Source: RGIG3528 sp045616485
GTDB taxonomy: Bacteria; Bacillota; Clostridia; Lachnospirales; Lachnospiraceae
Assembly (NCBI GenBank): GCA_045616485.1
Contig: JAZLGU010000016.1
Location: 1 to 64,000, forward strand
Length of the DNA stretch: 64,000 bases
Reading direction: 5' to 3'
Shown: positions 1 to 7,318 of the stretch, one piece after another
How positions within the stretch are numbered: position 1 is the stretch's first letter
How the letters are laid out: the number at the start of each line of letters is the position of its first letter
Notes under the pieces: generated by a model
Database searches by the model: none
The model's input: the letters and a program-made list of their open reading frames with translations, nothing else
Told to the model about the DNA's origin: nothing
Program-made: the position numbers and the translations under genes

Positions 1-5
1 AATTG

Positions 6-77
6 AAAAAGAGTTCCTAAACGTGTAGATTTAAAGTCGACAAAAACAATAATCTATGCAGAAAGGGAACTCTTTTT
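6..77 (+). promoter_or_regulatory. 12-bp inverted repeat covering the transposase ribosome binding site
   Basis: AAAAAGAGTTCC at 6-17 is exactly complementary to GGAACTCTTTTT at 66-77, which ends at the transposase ATG. The right arm holds most of the AAAGGGA Shine-Dalgarno sequence. A transcript entering from outside the element could fold and hide the ribosome binding site. This role is an inference; the pairing is seen directly. Confidence 0.6.
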
Positions 78-1547
78 ATGGAACACAGTATAACCTATTT
101 TACAGAAAAATGCATCCCCGGATTTGAAAATCTTCAAGAAATTTTTATGAGGGAGCCAAATAAGCTTGAAGAATTCGTTAGAGGACTACAGGAAAACCTG
201 AATAGTCTTGGAAACATGATAATTAAAGAGACGCTGGAAATGATGGATGAGCAGCTTCGATCGAGTGCGAAGGTCCATAAGAACTGGCGCATATCAACAA
301 CTGCTACAAAGCAGCTGATTACCAGTTTTGGTCAAATGGAGTACCGGAAAACATACTTCAAGAAAGTGGATGAAAAGAAAACGGTATGCCTACTGGACCA
401 GATAATGGAAATGCCACCAGACTCACGGATGACTGAGGATGTAGTTGCAAATATACTTACAGAGGCAGTAGACACCTCTTACAGACGAGGAGGTGAAGCG
501 GCTTCAGCAGAGGCCAACGTAAGTAAACAGACGGTAAAAAACATACTACACAATCTTGAATTCCCTAAATACAACTATGAAGGCCCCAGGAAAGTAGTGG
601 ATTATCTGTATATAGATGCTGACGAAGATCATACACCGCTCCAGTTTCAAAGCGTCAAAGGCGATTTGGAATTGAACGAATACGGCAGGAAGAATAACTG
701 CCAGATAACAAAACTCATATATGTGTATGAAGGTGTAGAGCCGGAAGCTCCCAAAAGTAAAAGGAATCGACTGATTCATCCGTATTACTTTTGCAGGATA
801 TGTGAAGGTAAAGAAAACGAGGAACTCTGGAAAGAGGTCTGGGAGTATATAGAGCGGACATACGATACTGACAGAATAAAAAAGATATATCTGAATTCTG
901 ACGGAGGAGCCTGGATTAAAGCAGGAACAAATGTGATAGAGAAAGCTGTAGCAGTACTTGACGGTTTTCACATCAGCGAACATCTGACAGCTATGACAGG
1001 GCACCTCTATGATTCACAGGAGGAAGCTATAAGGCAGCTGAGGAACAGTATTAGAGCTGGAAGGAAAGACAGTTTCTCCAGAGTGGTTGAAAAAGTAAAG
1101 CTCAGTGTGGAGAACGAAAGAAAGCTCAGGATGATAGATGAACATGCCTGTTATATCCTGAATAACTGGAAGGCTGCCAATGCCCGGCTGGTCGCACAGG
1201 ATGCAGTGATGGGATGCAGTGCAGAAGGCCATGTGAGTCATGTGTTGGCAAGCAGAATGAGTACACTGCCAATGGGATGGAGTAAAAAAGGTGCGGGAAA
1301 AATGGCCCGCTTACGAGCTTATAAATACAATCATGGGAAAATGATAGACCTGGTAAGGTACCAGAACACTGAGCCGTTGCCGTTGGTTGCAGGTGCTGAA
1401 GAGATAATCCTTAGCGCTAGTAGAGTAAGCACAGGAAATAAAACCTCGTCAGAAATGCTGGCAAAGTATCATGCGGCAATGAGTGCGCATGTGTCTGACT
1501 CAATCAAGAAAAAAGCGTGGTTTGAGTCGCATATCTGGGGCCTGTAA
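78..1547 (+). CDS. ISLre2 family transposase (UPF0236)
   Basis: A transposase of 489 residues, about the normal size for the ISLre2 group, expected to cut and paste its own element. The N-terminal half is a DNA-binding region; the catalytic core shows the family blocks YIDADEDHT around D180, NSDGGAWIK around D275 and VLDGFHISEHL around D295, giving plausible DDE-type acidic residues. The C-terminal block with AEGHVSHVLASRMS and the GWSKKG motif is also typical. The reading frame is intact, so the protein may be active. The start is the first ATG, preceded by AAAGGGA that lies inside an inverted repeat. Confidence in the family is high; activity is not shown. Confidence 0.93.
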   Translation: MEHSITYFTEKCIPGFENLQEIFMREPNKLEEFVRGLQENLNSLGNMIIKETLEMMDEQLRSSAKVHKNWRISTTATKQLITSFGQMEYRKTYFKKVDEKKTVCLLDQIMEMPPDSRMTEDVVANILTEAVDTSYRRGGEAASAEANVSKQTVKNILHNLEFPKYNYEGPRKVVDYLYIDADEDHTPLQFQSVKGDLELNEYGRKNNCQITKLIYVYEGVEPEAPKSKRNRLIHPYYFCRICEGKENEELWKEVWEYIERTYDTDRIKKIYLNSDGGAWIKAGTNVIEKAVAVLDGFHISEHLTAMTGHLYDSQEEAIRQLRNSIRAGRKDSFSRVVEKVKLSVENERKLRMIDEHACYILNNWKAANARLVAQDAVMGCSAEGHVSHVLASRMSTLPMGWSKKGAGKMARLRAYKYNHGKMIDLVRYQNTEPLPLVAGAEEIILSASRVSTGNKTSSEMLAKYHAAMSAHVSDSIKKKAWFESHIWGL

Positions 1548-1584
1548 TTCCTTTTTCCTTGATGACTTGATATGTAAATCGAAG

Positions 1585-1649
1585 CCATAGAGTTAATTCG
1601 GACGACGGGAGCATCGCCGTGGGGCCCGTCGTCGCGGCAGAGTCTATGG
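1585..1649. repeat. GC-rich long hairpin downstream of the transposase
   Basis: GACGACGGG at 1601-1609 pairs perfectly with CCCGTCGTC at 1625-1633, and outside it CCATAGA (1585-1591) pairs with TCTATGG (1643-1649). There is no T-run, so it is not a standard terminator. It probably belongs to the right end of the insertion sequence or blocks transcription through it. The interval 1548-1799 otherwise holds no supported gene. Confidence 0.6.
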
Positions 1650-1799
1650 TCTGTTTGCGATATTTAAAACTTGTCGATGCAAAGTAAATATAGTATGATA
1701 TGGCTGATTCTTATAAATCTACCATTTGTTTTTTCTATAGGGACGACTTTCGTTTCATTTTCCGAATAAAACTTGACGCTATCTAATTTTTCAAAAAGA

Positions 1800-1827
1800 T
1801 TGACAAAGAATATATAAATGCTATAAT
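1800..1827 (+). promoter_or_regulatory. Sigma-A type promoter for the 1872 gene
   Basis: TTGACA (1800-1805), 16-base spacer, TATAAT (1822-1827). Both hexamers match consensus exactly, and the gene starts 45 bases further on. Confidence 0.8.
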
Positions 1828-1871
1828 TTTCGTTGTAAATAAAAAAGGGGTGACCCAAAAGGAGTTATTTT

Positions 1872-2291
1872 ATGAAAACAAAAATCGGCGTATCCGCTAC
1901 ACTTCTTGCTGCAGGTGTTTATTTCGCAGCTCTTTTCGGAGGATATATTCCTCTTATCGTTGTTGCAGGCTACATTCTTATCGTAGAAGAGAATGAGTGG
2001 CTCAGAAGAACAGCTATCAAGGCTGTAGTACTTAAGGTTGCATTCAGCCTTTTAAGCCTTGCTATTGCATTCATTCCAAATTATCTTCTTGACTTCATTC
2101 GTGATATCGTTAATTTATTTAATGGTAACATTGACTATTCTGTAGTATCAAAGATCTGCTACGTATTAGGCGATATCGTTAATATTGCAGAGGTAGTTCT
2201 TTTCGTAGCACTTGCATTTATGGCACTTAAGATGCAGGATATGAAGCTTGGCTGCATCGATACTACTACAGACAAGAATATTGTTAAATAG
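1872..2291 (+). CDS. Small integral membrane protein of unknown function
   Basis: A 139-residue hydrophobic protein with three or four predicted membrane segments: about residues 7-38 (two short helices), 47-68 and 104-120, with a short charged tail. No signal peptide cleavage site or catalytic motif is visible and I do not recognise the family beyond a general likeness to small Firmicute membrane proteins. The start is supported by AAAGGAG eight bases upstream. It is monocistronic, with a consensus promoter at 1800 and a terminator at 2321, so it is likely well expressed. Its position beside the insertion sequence gives no functional clue. Confidence 0.75.
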   Translation: MKTKIGVSATLLAAGVYFAALFGGYIPLIVVAGYILIVEENEWLRRTAIKAVVLKVAFSLLSLAIAFIPNYLLDFIRDIVNLFNGNIDYSVVSKICYVLGDIVNIAEVVLFVALAFMALKMQDMKLGCIDTTTDKNIVK

Positions 2292-2320
2292 TATAGAAAA
2301 TAATCACACAAAATTCACAA

Positions 2321-2349
2321 ACGGGTAGCTATTTGCTACTCGTTTTTTA
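2321..2349 (+). terminator. Rho-independent terminator
   Basis: CGGGTAGC, five-base loop, GCTACTCG (one G:T pair), followed by seven T. It closes the 1872 transcript. Confidence 0.85.
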
Positions 2350-2430
2350 TATGTAATCATGTTATACTTAACCTGATTGCAGATGGCTTTTACCATTCGG
2401 ACAAAATTACTTGCTAAAGGAGACCTTATA

Positions 2431-3609
2431 ATGCAGTACAGAAAAGACAGATATGGAAACGATATATCAGCCCTGGGCTTTGGTTGCATGAGATTCGCCC
2501 ACAAAAACGGACGTATTGACATGGAAGCTACAGAGCAGCAGCTTATGAAGGCCTATGAAATGGGCATAAACTACTTTGATACAGCTTATATTTATCCCGG
2601 ATCAGAGGCTTGTATTGGTGAAATTTTTGAGAAAAACGGTATCAGAGACAAGATTAAGATAGCTACAAAGCTTCCCCACTACATGGGTAAAAGTATAGAG
2701 GCCTATGAGAAGTTTTTCCAGGAGCATTTAAAGCGTCTGCGTACTGACTATATTGACTACTATCTTATGCATATGCTGAATGATGTGGATACCTGGAATA
2801 AAATGGTAGAAAAGGGTATTATCCCCTGGTTGGAAGAAAAGAAGAAGAGCGGAGCTATTCGTCAGCTGGGCTTTTCCTATCATGGTGATTCAGATAAATT
2901 CATCGCTCTTTTAGATGCTTACGACTGGGATTTCTGCCAGATTCAGTATAATTATCTGGATGAGAATTCTCAGGCCGGACGTACAGGCCTTGAATACGCA
3001 CAGAAAAAGGGCATTCCTGTGATCATTATGGAGCCTCTCCGCGGCGGTAAGCTGGTACAGAATCTTCCTGCATCTGCCAAAAAAGCAATGGAAGAGCATA
3101 GCGTACAGCATTCACCTGCTACATGGGCCTTTAAGTGGCTTTGGGATCAGTCAGGCGTTACCTGTATTTTGTCCGGTATGAATTCCATGGAAATGCTTTT
3201 GGAAAATATTAAAACAGCTACAGAGACCTTGCCGGGAGAGCTGACCGATGCTGACAAGGCTATGCTTAAGAAAGTAGTAGATGCCATTAATGAAAAACAG
3301 AAGGTGGGCTGTACAGGCTGCAGATACTGTATGCCATGTCCTCAGGGGGTAGATATACCAGGTGCTTTCTCAGCATATAATCACTATTATACAGAAAGTA
3401 AGAGCAAGGCAAGACATGAGTATCTTCAGAATACCGCTCTTAAGAAGAATCAGACTTCTGCATCCAAATGTATCGGATGCGGTGCATGTGAGAGGCACTG
3501 TCCTCAGCACATAGAAATCAGAGCTGAGCTTAAAAATGCTACAAAGGTCCTGGAGAATTTTGAGTACAAAGTAGCTAAAAAAGCTATATCGATCCTCAAG
3601 CTTTATTGA
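2431..3609 (+). CDS. Aldo/keto reductase with C-terminal 2x[4Fe-4S] ferredoxin domain
   Basis: A 392-residue cytoplasmic oxidoreductase. Residues 1-280 form an aldo/keto reductase barrel: LGFGCMRF near the N-terminus, the FDTAYIYPG block with the catalytic Asp and Tyr, and ATKLP with the catalytic Lys. The C-terminal third has two ferredoxin-type clusters, C294-x2-C297-x2-C300-x2-C303-P and C347-x2-C350-x2-C353-x3-C357-P. Clostridial proteins of this layout are annotated as predicted AKR-ferredoxin oxidoreductases; the substrate is unknown. The start at 2431 was preferred to an ATG 54 bases upstream because it has AAAGGAG at the right distance and the conserved N-terminus begins there. It stands alone and ends before a hairpin shared with the convergent gene. 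Confidence 0.88.
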   Translation: MQYRKDRYGNDISALGFGCMRFAHKNGRIDMEATEQQLMKAYEMGINYFDTAYIYPGSEACIGEIFEKNGIRDKIKIATKLPHYMGKSIEAYEKFFQEHLKRLRTDYIDYYLMHMLNDVDTWNKMVEKGIIPWLEEKKKSGAIRQLGFSYHGDSDKFIALLDAYDWDFCQIQYNYLDENSQAGRTGLEYAQKKGIPVIIMEPLRGGKLVQNLPASAKKAMEEHSVQHSPATWAFKWLWDQSGVTCILSGMNSMEMLLENIKTATETLPGELTDADKAMLKKVVDAINEKQKVGCTGCRYCMPCPQGVDIPGAFSAYNHYYTESKSKARHEYLQNTALKKNQTSASKCIGCGACERHCPQHIEIRAELKNATKVLENFEYKVAKKAISILKLY

Positions 3610-3726
3610 TTATTTCAAAAGTTCACAGTTTATTTCGAAGTTTGACATATCACGTTCATATTTGGGTGCTATTATGTACTTACAAAGAAACAACTGATAC
3701 AGCCTATAAGATTTTTTCATAAATAC

Positions 3727-3759
3727 AAGCCCATGAGTTCCCTCCCCTCTCATGGGCTT
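3727..3759. terminator. Hairpin between convergent genes
   Basis: AAGCCCATGAG (3727-3737) and CTCATGGGCTT (3749-3759) are perfectly complementary around an 11-base loop. It lies between the stop of the aldo/keto reductase and the stop of the minus-strand gene and probably ends both; the T-runs are poor on either side. Confidence 0.6.
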
Positions 3760-3768
3760 CTCCTCATT

Positions 3769-4425
3769 TTATAAGGAAAAATTGGCAACTCTTTCCTCAT
3801 ACTGGCCGTAAAAATAATCCCCATTATATGGATCAAAGTAAAAAGTATTAAGGAGCTTCAAGGTAAGCTCTTTATTTTTTTCGATGTCGTCAGGATGAGC
3901 GTTGATTTCTGCAGAAATATTACTAACGATATTGTGCCAGGACATGATAAAACGCTCGTATTCTTTGATGTTTTTTTCGCCTATCCATTTATAAACTTTG
4001 ACAGGAGACAGGTCCTTAACAGGGCATTCCTTGGTCTGGAGAAAGTACTTAAAGGAATCGCCTTCATAGATCCTTCCCAGTGGGAAGAGCCTGCAGAAGC
4101 CCGGTCTGAAATCGTGTATAGAACAACGCCCATCTTTATCCAGAAATGGACAGCCTTTTTCGCGGCTTTCTATATGGATAAGAGGCAGAGTGACAGAGTC
4201 TATTACATTAAGCTCTACATAGCCTGACGCCATAAGCATGGCCAGACTGGTGTTAAACTTCCGGCATAGCTTAAAACAGTCATAGGGGTCCAGGATAATT
4301 GTGCCGGCAGTATCATGGCAGCATTTACTGCAGCCCATGCAATCGTGGCTGTCACAATTTACTGTATCGGTAAGACTGTAAAGCTTTCCGTCGGATATTT
4401 CATTCATATCTACAAATCTTTTCAT
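3769..4425 (-). CDS. YkgJ-type cysteine cluster protein (UPF0153)
   Basis: A 218-residue cytoplasmic protein of the YkgJ/UPF0153 family, thought to bind zinc or an Fe-S cluster; the cellular role is not established. The signature cysteines are present: CDSHDCMGCSKCC near residues 24-36, then GCPFLDKDGRCSIH and RPGFCRLFPLG around residues 90-115. The C-terminal half has no known motif. It is transcribed alone from a convincing promoter at 4459-4486. The ATG at 4425 has AAGGA about 13 bases upstream, a little far, so an ATG six codons in is possible. Confidence 0.85.
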   Translation of the reverse strand: MKRFVDMNEISDGKLYSLTDTVNCDSHDCMGCSKCCHDTAGTIILDPYDCFKLCRKFNTSLAMLMASGYVELNVIDSVTLPLIHIESREKGCPFLDKDGRCSIHDFRPGFCRLFPLGRIYEGDSFKYFLQTKECPVKDLSPVKVYKWIGEKNIKEYERFIMSWHNIVSNISAEINAHPDDIEKNKELTLKLLNTFYFDPYNGDYFYGQYEERVANFSL

Positions 4426-4458
4426 ATGTTTACTATTAGTCCTTTTTCAGTTTTCTAC

Positions 4459-4486
4459 AGTATAATACTTTTGGCTGATTTTTCAA
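4459..4486 (-). promoter_or_regulatory. Promoter for the YkgJ-type gene
   Basis: On the minus strand, TTGAAA (4486-4481), 16 bases, TATACT (4464-4459), 34 bases upstream of the ATG. Confidence 0.65.
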
Positions 4487-4533
4487 GACTATGGGGATCT
4501 TCATTATGGTTCACATGTTTTAGAAAGCTTTAA

Positions 4534-4562
4534 TTGATTCAAGTGATAAAATAAGTTAGAAT
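4534..4562 (+). promoter_or_regulatory. Promoter for the 4599 dehydrogenase operon
   Basis: TTGATT (4534-4539), 17-base spacer, TAGAAT (4557-4562), 36 bases before the ATG. Confidence 0.7.
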
Positions 4563-4598
4563 GTTATATCAGATAATTCTGAATATAAGGAGACACCA

Positions 4599-6224
4599 AT
4601 GCGCTTATCGGATGAGACAATAAAAGACAGATCTTGGTGGGAAGAAAAGGGCTTTACAGTGCCTTCGTACGACCGTGAATCGATGGTGAAAAATACAAAA
4701 AAGAGGCCGCGCTGGATACATTTTGGTGCAGGCAATATTTTCCGGGCTATGCATGCGGTTATGGCGGATACCCTGATAGAAAAGGGACTTATGGATACCG
4801 GGATTATCGTTGTCGAGGGCTATGATTTTGAGATAATAGATAATGTCTATAAGCCTTTTGATAATTTGTCCATTCTGACCACCTTTAAGGTGGATGGAAG
4901 TATACAAAAAAGGATAGTGGGATCAGTGGCTGAGGCTATTAGTGTGGAGGCAGACCAGGAGGAAAACAAGCAGAGAGTGCTGGAAATATTCACAGATCCC
5001 GGACTTCAGCTGGCTACTTTTACCATTACTGAAAAGGGATATGCCGTCAGAAATATTACAGGCGTGCTGAATTCATGGGTATCCGATGACTGCGTGGCAG
5101 GACCCGATGGAGTGTCCAGCTGCCTGGGCAGGATTTGCTCGCTTTTATATGCCAGATATTTGGCGGGAGCTTTTCCTATAGCTATGGTATCTACTGATAA
5201 TTGCTCTCATAATGGAGATAAGCTAAAAAATGCCATGGAAATAATAGCCGGCATGTGGGAACAGACAGGACGTTGTGAAAAAGGTTTCCTGGAGTATATA
5301 AAAAATCCCCACAAGGTGTCTTTTCCCATTACCATGATTGACAAAATTACTCCGGCCCCTCATGTGGTGGTGATGCAGCTGCTGCAGGGACTGGGGATAG
5401 AAAATATGCAGGGCTATGTCACTGAAAAAAATACCAGTACTGCTCCTTACGTGAATGCAGAAGAAACAGAATATCTGGTAATTGAGGATGCTTTTCCCAA
5501 TGGCAGACCGGATCTTAGCGAATGCGGCATTATGCTTACAGACAGAGCCACTGTGGAAAAAGTGGAAAATATGAAGGTCTCCACTTGTCTGAATCCGCTT
5601 CATACGGCGCTGGCTATTTTTGGTTGTCTTTTGAATTATACAAAAATATCTGAAGAAATGGCATCAGATGTACTTACTCGTCTGGTGGCAGACATTGGCT
5701 ACAGGGAGGGGATGCCGGTAGTGGTACATCCCGGAATTATTGATCCCTTTGACTTTTTAGACACTGTAGTGCAGATTCGTCTGCCCAATCCCTTTATGCC
5801 GGATTCACCCAGACGTATTGCTACAGACACATCTCAGAAGCTTCATGTGAGATACGGCGAGACCATTAAGAGATATTACGAAAAAGGGCTTAATATGGAT
5901 AAGCTGGTGCTGATACCATTGACTATAGCCGGCTGGTTCAGATACCTTATGGCTATAAATGATGATGGACTGGAGATGATTATTTCTCCGGACCCTCTGC
6001 TGGAGGAATTGCAGCAGGTGACAGATACTATTTCCTTTGGCGTACCTTTTGAGAGTATAAAAATCAAACCTTTGCTTTCCAATAAAGAAATATTTGGCGT
6101 GGATTTAGACGAGGTGGGGCTGGCTGATCGTATCTGCAGGTACTTTGATGAGTTAAATGCAGGGCCGGGAGCAGTATCAGAGACCTTAAGAAAATATGCA
6201 TTGAGATGGCAGTCGGCATTATAA
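4599..6224 (+). CDS. Mannitol dehydrogenase family oxidoreductase (fructuronate/tagaturonate reductase type)
   Basis: A 541-residue NAD(P)-dependent polyol dehydrogenase of the long-chain mannitol dehydrogenase family, which includes UxuB and UxaB. The N-terminal Rossmann domain shows HFGAGNIFRAMH at about residues 42-53; the C-terminal helical domain carries the catalytic Lys-Asn-His set as K326, N332 and H335. The usual spacing is K-x4-N-x2-H, so one extra residue lies between K and N. In Clostridia, proteins of this size are generally annotated as D-mannonate oxidoreductase, reducing fructuronate to mannonate; a nearby GH28 pectin enzyme (7319) fits uronate use. Exact substrate is not decided by sequence. 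RBS AAGGAG is seven bases before the ATG. Confidence 0.82.
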   Translation: MRLSDETIKDRSWWEEKGFTVPSYDRESMVKNTKKRPRWIHFGAGNIFRAMHAVMADTLIEKGLMDTGIIVVEGYDFEIIDNVYKPFDNLSILTTFKVDGSIQKRIVGSVAEAISVEADQEENKQRVLEIFTDPGLQLATFTITEKGYAVRNITGVLNSWVSDDCVAGPDGVSSCLGRICSLLYARYLAGAFPIAMVSTDNCSHNGDKLKNAMEIIAGMWEQTGRCEKGFLEYIKNPHKVSFPITMIDKITPAPHVVVMQLLQGLGIENMQGYVTEKNTSTAPYVNAEETEYLVIEDAFPNGRPDLSECGIMLTDRATVEKVENMKVSTCLNPLHTALAIFGCLLNYTKISEEMASDVLTRLVADIGYREGMPVVVHPGIIDPFDFLDTVVQIRLPNPFMPDSPRRIATDTSQKLHVRYGETIKRYYEKGLNMDKLVLIPLTIAGWFRYLMAINDDGLEMIISPDPLLEELQQVTDTISFGVPFESIKIKPLLSNKEIFGVDLDEVGLADRICRYFDELNAGPGAVSETLRKYALRWQSAL

Positions 6225-6251
6225 TTGGCCTACTGTGTAAAGGAGTTTATT

Positions 6252-6785
6252 TTGTCCAATTATATCACCACTTCCAGTGGTATTCATTTTGACCCGGTGC
6301 ATCCGGATCCGGAGCTTATAAATATAAAAGATGTGGCCCATGCTCTTTCACATACATGTAGAGGCAATGGCCACGTATCACAATTTTTTTCGGTGGGCCA
6401 GCACTGTATCAACTGTTGTATGGAAGCTGCAGGCAGAGGATACTCTAAAAGGGTAATATTAGCATGTCTTCTGCATGATGCTTCGGAAAGTTACATGAGC
6501 GATGTGCCCAGACCTTTTAAACAGTACATTACTTCATATCTGGAGCTGGAGGATCAGCTGCTTTCAGTAATTTATGAAAAATTCCTGGGGTCAGATCTGA
6601 CAGAAGAGGAAGCAGAGCTGGTAAAAGAGGTAGACGATGCCATGCTTTGGTTTGATCTTAAGTATCTCTTGAATGAAGAGATGGCTCAGCCGGAGCCTTT
6701 GGTACATATAAAGATAGATTACAGCTTCGTACCCTTTAAAGAGGTAGAAGAAAAATATTTAGAGCTTTTTGAAATGTATAAATAA
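6252..6785 (+). CDS. HD-domain phosphohydrolase
   Basis: A 177-residue cytoplasmic metal-dependent phosphohydrolase resembling YfbR-like and phage HD proteins. The HD ligands are visible: a His in SVGQHC, the H75-D76 pair in LLHDASESYMSDVPRP, and a later Asp in EVDDAMLWFD. Such proteins often dephosphorylate nucleoside monophosphates, but the substrate here is unknown. I set the start at TTG 6252 because AAAGGAG sits six bases upstream; an upstream TTG at 6225 abuts the preceding stop but lacks a Shine-Dalgarno sequence. It is cotranscribed with the dehydrogenase, 27 bases downstream, and a REP-like palindrome begins directly after its stop codon. Confidence 0.8.
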   Translation: MSNYITTSSGIHFDPVHPDPELINIKDVAHALSHTCRGNGHVSQFFSVGQHCINCCMEAAGRGYSKRVILACLLHDASESYMSDVPRPFKQYITSYLELEDQLLSVIYEKFLGSDLTEEEAELVKEVDDAMLWFDLKYLLNEEMAQPEPLVHIKIDYSFVPFKEVEEKYLELFEMYK

Positions 6786-6858
6786 TGTGACAGAGGGACG
6801 TTTCTAAATGACACATTTTGATTCAAAATGTGTCATTTAGAAACGTCCCTCTGTCACA
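6786..6858. repeat. Perfect 36-bp inverted repeat (REP-like family, copy 1)
   Basis: Bases 6786-6821 are exactly complementary to 6823-6858, with one base at the centre. The arm starts TGTGACAGAGGGACGTTTCT. The unit core GACAG(A)GGGACGTTTCT recurs in the element at 42375-42833. There is no T-run. An extra short copy of the arm end (CTCTGTCACA) follows at 6860-6869. It starts one base after the stop codon of the HD gene. Confidence 0.9.
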
Positions 6859-6891
6859 CCTCTGTCACAAAACGCTACTTGGTCAACGTTG

Positions 6892-7083
6892 TTAAACAGA
6901 CACGTCGAAATTTCCTCCGATGTGAGGGTTAACAGAGAGCTCCATGGCTGACTTTTCAAGCATTTCTACCATCTGAGCTCCTGTCTCCTTGACAGTGTCT
7001 AATGTTTTTGCCATAACCGCTATGTTTATATCCGACATGACTCTGTTTTGAGCCATTGCCATTGATAATGCAGGTATGTCCAT
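6892..7083 (-). CDS. YjfB-like putative motility protein
   Basis: A 63-residue protein matching the small YjfB family (putative motility proteins), with the typical MDIPALSMAM start, a helical middle (VMAKTLDTVKETGAQMVEML) and a polar tail. The function is unknown; in Bacillus subtilis the family is tied to the motility regulon. The start at 7083 is chosen because GGAGG lies ten bases upstream; the in-frame extension to 7146 has no ribosome binding site and is not conserved-looking. A possible promoter on the minus strand upstream of about 7140 (TTGTTA, 18 bases, TAAAAT) would serve it. Confidence 0.78.
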   Translation of the reverse strand: MDIPALSMAMAQNRVMSDINIAVMAKTLDTVKETGAQMVEMLEKSAMELSVNPHIGGNFDVSV

Positions 7084-7253
7084 GAGTCCTCTACCTCCTT
7101 CCTTGGAAAACGGATAATCCGAAATCCAATCCTTTGGATTCGACAATATTTTACCACTTAAGGAGTCCTAATAACAATTAAAAAAGCCTAAATAAAGGGT
7201 GAGGATCAGGACTGTTACAAAATTACGGTAACAAAATTATTTTTTGTCTTCGA

Positions 7254-7282
7254 TTGCTAAGGAAATAAGGGTTTGATATAAT
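7254..7282 (+). promoter_or_regulatory. Promoter for the GH28 gene
   Basis: TTGCTA (7254-7259), 17-base spacer, TATAAT (7277-7282), 36 bases before the ATG. Confidence 0.72.
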
Positions 7283-7318
7283 TAAAATAAGTACTTTTTC
7301 GACTAAACGGAGGTGTAT

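Larger units (their letters stand above)
1..1650 (+). mobile_element. ISLre2-family insertion sequence, ends not resolved
   Basis: A full-length UPF0236-type transposase gene fills most of this stretch and marks an ISLre2-group insertion sequence. The left terminus may lie before base 1, and I cannot pair a clear terminal repeat at the right side, so the outer limits are tentative. The first 77 bases carry a 12-bp inverted repeat and the right flank carries a GC-rich hairpin at 1585-1649; the next host promoter starts at 1800. No target duplication can be verified from this window. Confidence 0.6.

Noticed and set aside
1664..1858. Minus-strand frame of 64 codons
   Set aside because: It covers the consensus promoter and leader of the 1872 gene, is AT-rich, and shows no domain or ribosome binding site.
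3642..3675. Promoter-like TTGACA and TATTAT after the aldo/keto reductase
   Set aside because: The spacer is 22 bases, and no plus-strand gene follows.
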